Source: Desulfobacterales bacterium CG23_combo_of_CG06-09_8_20_14_all_52_9 | Lineage (GTDB): Bacteria; Desulfobacterota; Desulfobacteria; Desulfobacterales; UBA2156 | Direction of reading: 5' to 3' | NCBI GenBank assembly: GCA_002771315.1 | Contig: PCSF01000101.1 | Location: 15,378 to 31,865, forward strand | Length of the DNA: 16,488 bases | In this document: positions 13,819 through 16,488 of the stretch, piece after piece | Layout: the number at the start of each line of letters is the position of its first letter | Position numbering within the stretch: the first letter of the stretch is position 1 | Position numbers and translations under genes: made by a program | The notes under the pieces: model-generated | The model's database searches: none | Told to the model about the DNA's origin: nothing | The model's input: the letters and a program-made list of their open reading frames with translations, nothing else

Positions 13819-16488
13819 TCACCGGATAGCCGAGTGGTATTTTTGCAAGGACCTGACCGTCGGTTTTTCCTCTCGCATGGCCGCGATCCCCTTAGCTGCT
13901 GCGATGGCCGCTACCATGGTGGTGATATACGGAATCTTATACTTGATGGCCGCCCTCCGGATGTCGGAGCTGTCGTCGGCGCCTTTCTTTCCGGAAGGCG
14001 TATTGACCAGCAACTGGATCTTCCCGCTCTTGATGGCATCCACCAGGTTCGGCCTGCCAAGACCGAGTTTGGAAATCGGTATGGTTTCCATACCCCGCTC
14101 CTTCAGGAACCGATGGGTCCCTTCGGTGGCCAGGAGGGCAAACCCGAGTTCCCGAAACCGGCGCACAGGCTCCATGGCCGCAGGCTTATCCCGGTCGGCG
14201 ATAGTAAACAAAACGGCTCCCTTAAGGGGAAGTGAAATCTGGGTGGCCTCCTGGGCTTTGAAGTAAGCCCGCCCGAAGGAATGGGACAAGCCCAGCACCT
14301 CCCCCGTGGAACGCATTTCAGGGCCTAAGACCGGGTCCACTTCCGGAAACATGTTGAACGGAAAGACCGCTTCTTTTACTCCAAAATGGGGAATCTGCCG
14401 CTCCTTCAAGCCGAGTTCGGTAATACTCTTCCCCAGAATCACCTGGGTAGCCATGTTTGCCATGGATATACCGCAGACTTTAGAGACGAGGGGAACGGTG
14501 CGCGAGGCCCGGGGATTGGCCTCCAGCACGTAAACCGTGTTTTCGAAGATAGCATACTGGATGTTCATTAAACCCACCACCCCGAGTTCCACGGCGATGC
14601 GGCGTGTGTATTCGCAGATCGTATCGATGTGCTTGGGAGCGAGGCTGATGGGCGGAATGACGCAGGCGCTGTCCCCCGAGTGGATGCCGGCCAGCTCAAT
14701 GTGCTCCATTACGGCAGGGACAAAGGCATCTTTTCCATCGGAGATGGCGTCGGCTTCCGTTTCGATTGCATTGTCCAGAAACCGATCGATGAGGACGGGT
14801 CGCTCGGGCGAGACTTCCTCAACGGCAACCTTCAAGTATCGCCGCATCGATGGCTCGTCATGGACTACCTCCATTCCCCGTCCACCTAAAACATAAGAGG
14901 GCCGAACCATGAGGGGATAACCGATGGCAGAAGCGATTTGAAGGGCTTCCTCGATGCTTGAGGCCATGCCGCTTTCCGGCTGGGGAATCCCCAGCTCCCG
15001 CATGATCCGGCGAAACCGGTCCCGATCCTCGGCCAGATCAATGGTCTCGGGTGATGTTCCTAGGATTTTCACTCCCGCATCTTCCAGTTCCCTGGCAATG
15101 TTGAGGGGGGTCTGGCCGCCGAACTGGACGATCACCCCGACCGGTTTTTCCTTTTCATAGATACTCAACACGTCCTCGACGGTCAGGGGCTCGAAATAGA
15201 GCTTGTCCGAAGTATCATAGTCCGTGGAGACCGTTTCCGGATTGCAGTTGACCATGATGGATTCGAATCCGGCCGCACGGATGGCAAAGGCCGCATGGAC
15301 GCAGCAGTAATCGAATTCGATCCCCTGGCCGATACGGTTCGGCCCGCCCCCCAGAACCATGATCTTTTTCCGGTCGCTCACCGTCACCCGATCCGGGGCG
15401 TTGTAGGTGGAGTAGTAGTAAGCGGCATTTTCCACCCCGCTGACAGGAACCGCATCCCAGGTCTCCACCACCCCCAGCCGCTTTCGATGCTCCCGGATGA
15501 CGCTTTCCGATACTCCTAAAATCTTGGCCAGATACCGGTCGGCAAACCCGTCTTTTTTGGCCTGAATTAAAAGATCGTCCGGAATGGCCTTGCCCTGGTA
15601 TGAAAGGATCTTTTCTTCGAGAAGGACCAGTTCCCTGGCCTGCTCGATGAAATAAGGCTTGATGTGGGTCAGCTTGTAAAGGGTTTCGACATCTGCGCCT
15701 TTTCGGAGGGCTTCGTACATGATAAACTGGCGTTCGCTGGTGGAAACAACCAGCATCTGCAGAAGCCTTTCCAGGGGCAATTGATTGAAATTTTTTGCAA
15801 AGCCGAGTCCATACCGGTTGGTTTCCAGGCTCCGGATGGCTTTTTGGAGGGCCTCCTTGTAGGTCTTGCCGATGCTCATTACCTCACCTACGGCTCGCAT
15901 CTGGGTCCCCAGTTGGTCCACGATCCCTTGAAATTTCTCAAAGGCCCAGCGTGCGAACTTCACGACGACATAGTCTCCGGAAGGGGTATACTTTTCCAGG
16001 GTGCCGTCCCGCCAGTATGGGATCTCATCCATGTTCAATCCGCCGGCCAATAGAGAAGATACTCGGGCGATGGGAAAGCCGGTTGCCTTGGAAGCCAGGG
16101 CCGAGGACCGGGAAGTTCGGGGATTGATCTCGATGACCACCACGCGTCCGGTTTTAGGATCATGGGCGAATTGGATGTTGGTCCCTCCGATCACTTCAAT
16201 GGCCTCCACAATGGCGTAAGAATACGCCTGAAGCTTTTCCTGGAGTGCCGAGTCGATGGTGAGCATGGGCGCCGTACAAAAGCTGTCTCCGGTGTGCACC
16301 CCCATGGCGTCCACGTTTTCAATAAAACAGACGGTGATCATCTGGTTTTTGGCATCCCGGACAACCTCCAGCTCCAGTTCCTCCCATCCCAGCACCGACT
16401 CTTCCACCAATATTTGGTGAATCAGGCTGGCGGCAAGCCCTCGGGCCGCCACAATGCGCAGCTCCTCCACGTTGTACACCAGCCCCCC
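13819..16488 (-). CDS. carB: Carbamoyl-phosphate synthase large subunit (5' end outside window)
   Basis: The last 889 residues of CarB, which makes carbamoyl phosphate from bicarbonate, ATP and ammonia delivered by CarA, for pyrimidine and arginine synthesis. The frame is open to the right edge and reads GGLVYNVEEL, equivalent to about residue 175 of the E. coli protein, so roughly 175 residues are missing. Visible parts are the end of the first ATP-grasp domain (VIEINPRTSRSSALASKATG), the oligomerisation region, a linker with VLGGGPNRIGQGIEFDYCCV, the second ATP-grasp domain (YPLMVRPSYVLGGRGMEVV, then LEANPRASRTVPLVSKVCG), and the C-terminal MGS-like allosteric domain (VNTPSGKKGADDSSDIRRAA). 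The stop is TGA at 13819-13821, at the normal place after VRSLQKYH. No damage is seen. Confidence 0.97.
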   Translation of the reverse strand, partial: GGLVYNVEELRIVAARGLAASLIHQILVEESVLGWEELELEVVRDAKNQMITVCFIENVDAMGVHTGDSFCTAPMLTIDSALQEKLQAYSYAIVEAIEVIGGTNIQFAHDPKTGRVVVIEINPRTSRSSALASKATGFPIARVSSLLAGGLNMDEIPYWRDGTLEKYTPSGDYVVVKFARWAFEKFQGIVDQLGTQMRAVGEVMSIGKTYKEALQKAIRSLETNRYGLGFAKNFNQLPLERLLQMLVVSTSERQFIMYEALRKGADVETLYKLTHIKPYFIEQARELVLLEEKILSYQGKAIPDDLLIQAKKDGFADRYLAKILGVSESVIREHRKRLGVVETWDAVPVSGVENAAYYYSTYNAPDRVTVSDRKKIMVLGGGPNRIGQGIEFDYCCVHAAFAIRAAGFESIMVNCNPETVSTDYDTSDKLYFEPLTVEDVLSIYEKEKPVGVIVQFGGQTPLNIARELEDAGVKILGTSPETIDLAEDRDRFRRIMRELGIPQPESGMASSIEEALQIASAIGYPLMVRPSYVLGGRGMEVVHDEPSMRRYLKVAVEEVSPERPVLIDRFLDNAIETEADAISDGKDAFVPAVMEHIELAGIHSGDSACVIPPISLAPKHIDTICEYTRRIAVELGVVGLMNIQYAIFENTVYVLEANPRASRTVPLVSKVCGISMANMATQVILGKSITELGLKERQIPHFGVKEAVFPFNMFPEVDPVLGPEMRSTGEVLGLSHSFGRAYFKAQEATQISLPLKGAVLFTIADRDKPAAMEPVRRFRELGFALLATEGTHRFLKERGMETIPISKLGLGRPNLVDAIKSGKIQLLVNTPSGKKGADDSSDIRRAAIKYKIPYITTMVAAIAAAKGIAAMREEKPTVRSLQKYHSAIR

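Noticed and set aside
13819..13821. TGA stop of carB considered as a third selenocysteine codon
   Set aside because: It falls at the normal C-terminus of CarB, just after the conserved VRSLQKYH segment. There is no family sequence beyond it.

Overview
The window reads as part of a Gram-negative anaerobe chromosome, most likely a Desulfobacterota (deltaproteobacterial) sulfur- or sulfate-metabolising bacterium. This placement is inferred from gene content (DsrE-type sulfur carriers, a periplasmic cytochrome c' beside a b-type cytochrome, in-frame UGA codons that look like selenocysteine, a Cys-less PurF paralogue), not from a marker gene. Both ends cut through genes.

Left part (1-6450, + strand) is accessory. 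It holds the C-terminal 641 residues of a DUF499 protein, a small unrecognised gene, a 911-residue SNF2/HepA-type helicase, and a SWIM zinc-finger protein with a histone-H1-like lysine-rich tail. DUF499 proteins and SNF2 helicases recur in anti-phage islands, so this is probably part of a defence or DNA-transaction cluster whose other members lie to the left. The block ends in the remnant of an ISL3-type transposase, whose reading frame starts inside the last codons of the SWIM gene.

Middle part (6465-10006, - strand) is one apparent operon and the most interesting stretch. In transcription order it has an ArsR-family regulator, a two-part ORF joined by an in-frame UGA, a DsrE-like protein with an in-frame UGA at the first position of its CGTC-type redox motif, two further DsrE-fold paralogues that lack the redox residues, and dihydrolipoamide dehydrogenase. 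Both UGA codons are followed at the spacing expected of a bacterial SECIS by a hairpin with GGU in its loop. The DsrE hairpin has the loop GGUCU that I recall from the E. coli fdhF SECIS. A TTGACA promoter element and a near-perfect 15-bp inverted repeat lie just upstream of the regulator. I read this as a self-regulated, selenium-dependent sulfur-transfer or dithiol-relay module, with one probable selenoprotein and one candidate from a family I do not recognise.

Right part (10289-16488) holds a periplasmic cytochrome c' and a convergent b561-type cytochrome (possible redox partners), a MITE-like repeat at about 11517-11653, a small secreted helical protein, then on the - strand a PurF-family protein lacking its glutaminase cysteine and the C-terminal five-sixths of carbamoyl-phosphate synthase large subunit (carB). 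The last two are nucleotide-synthesis genes and probably core genome.
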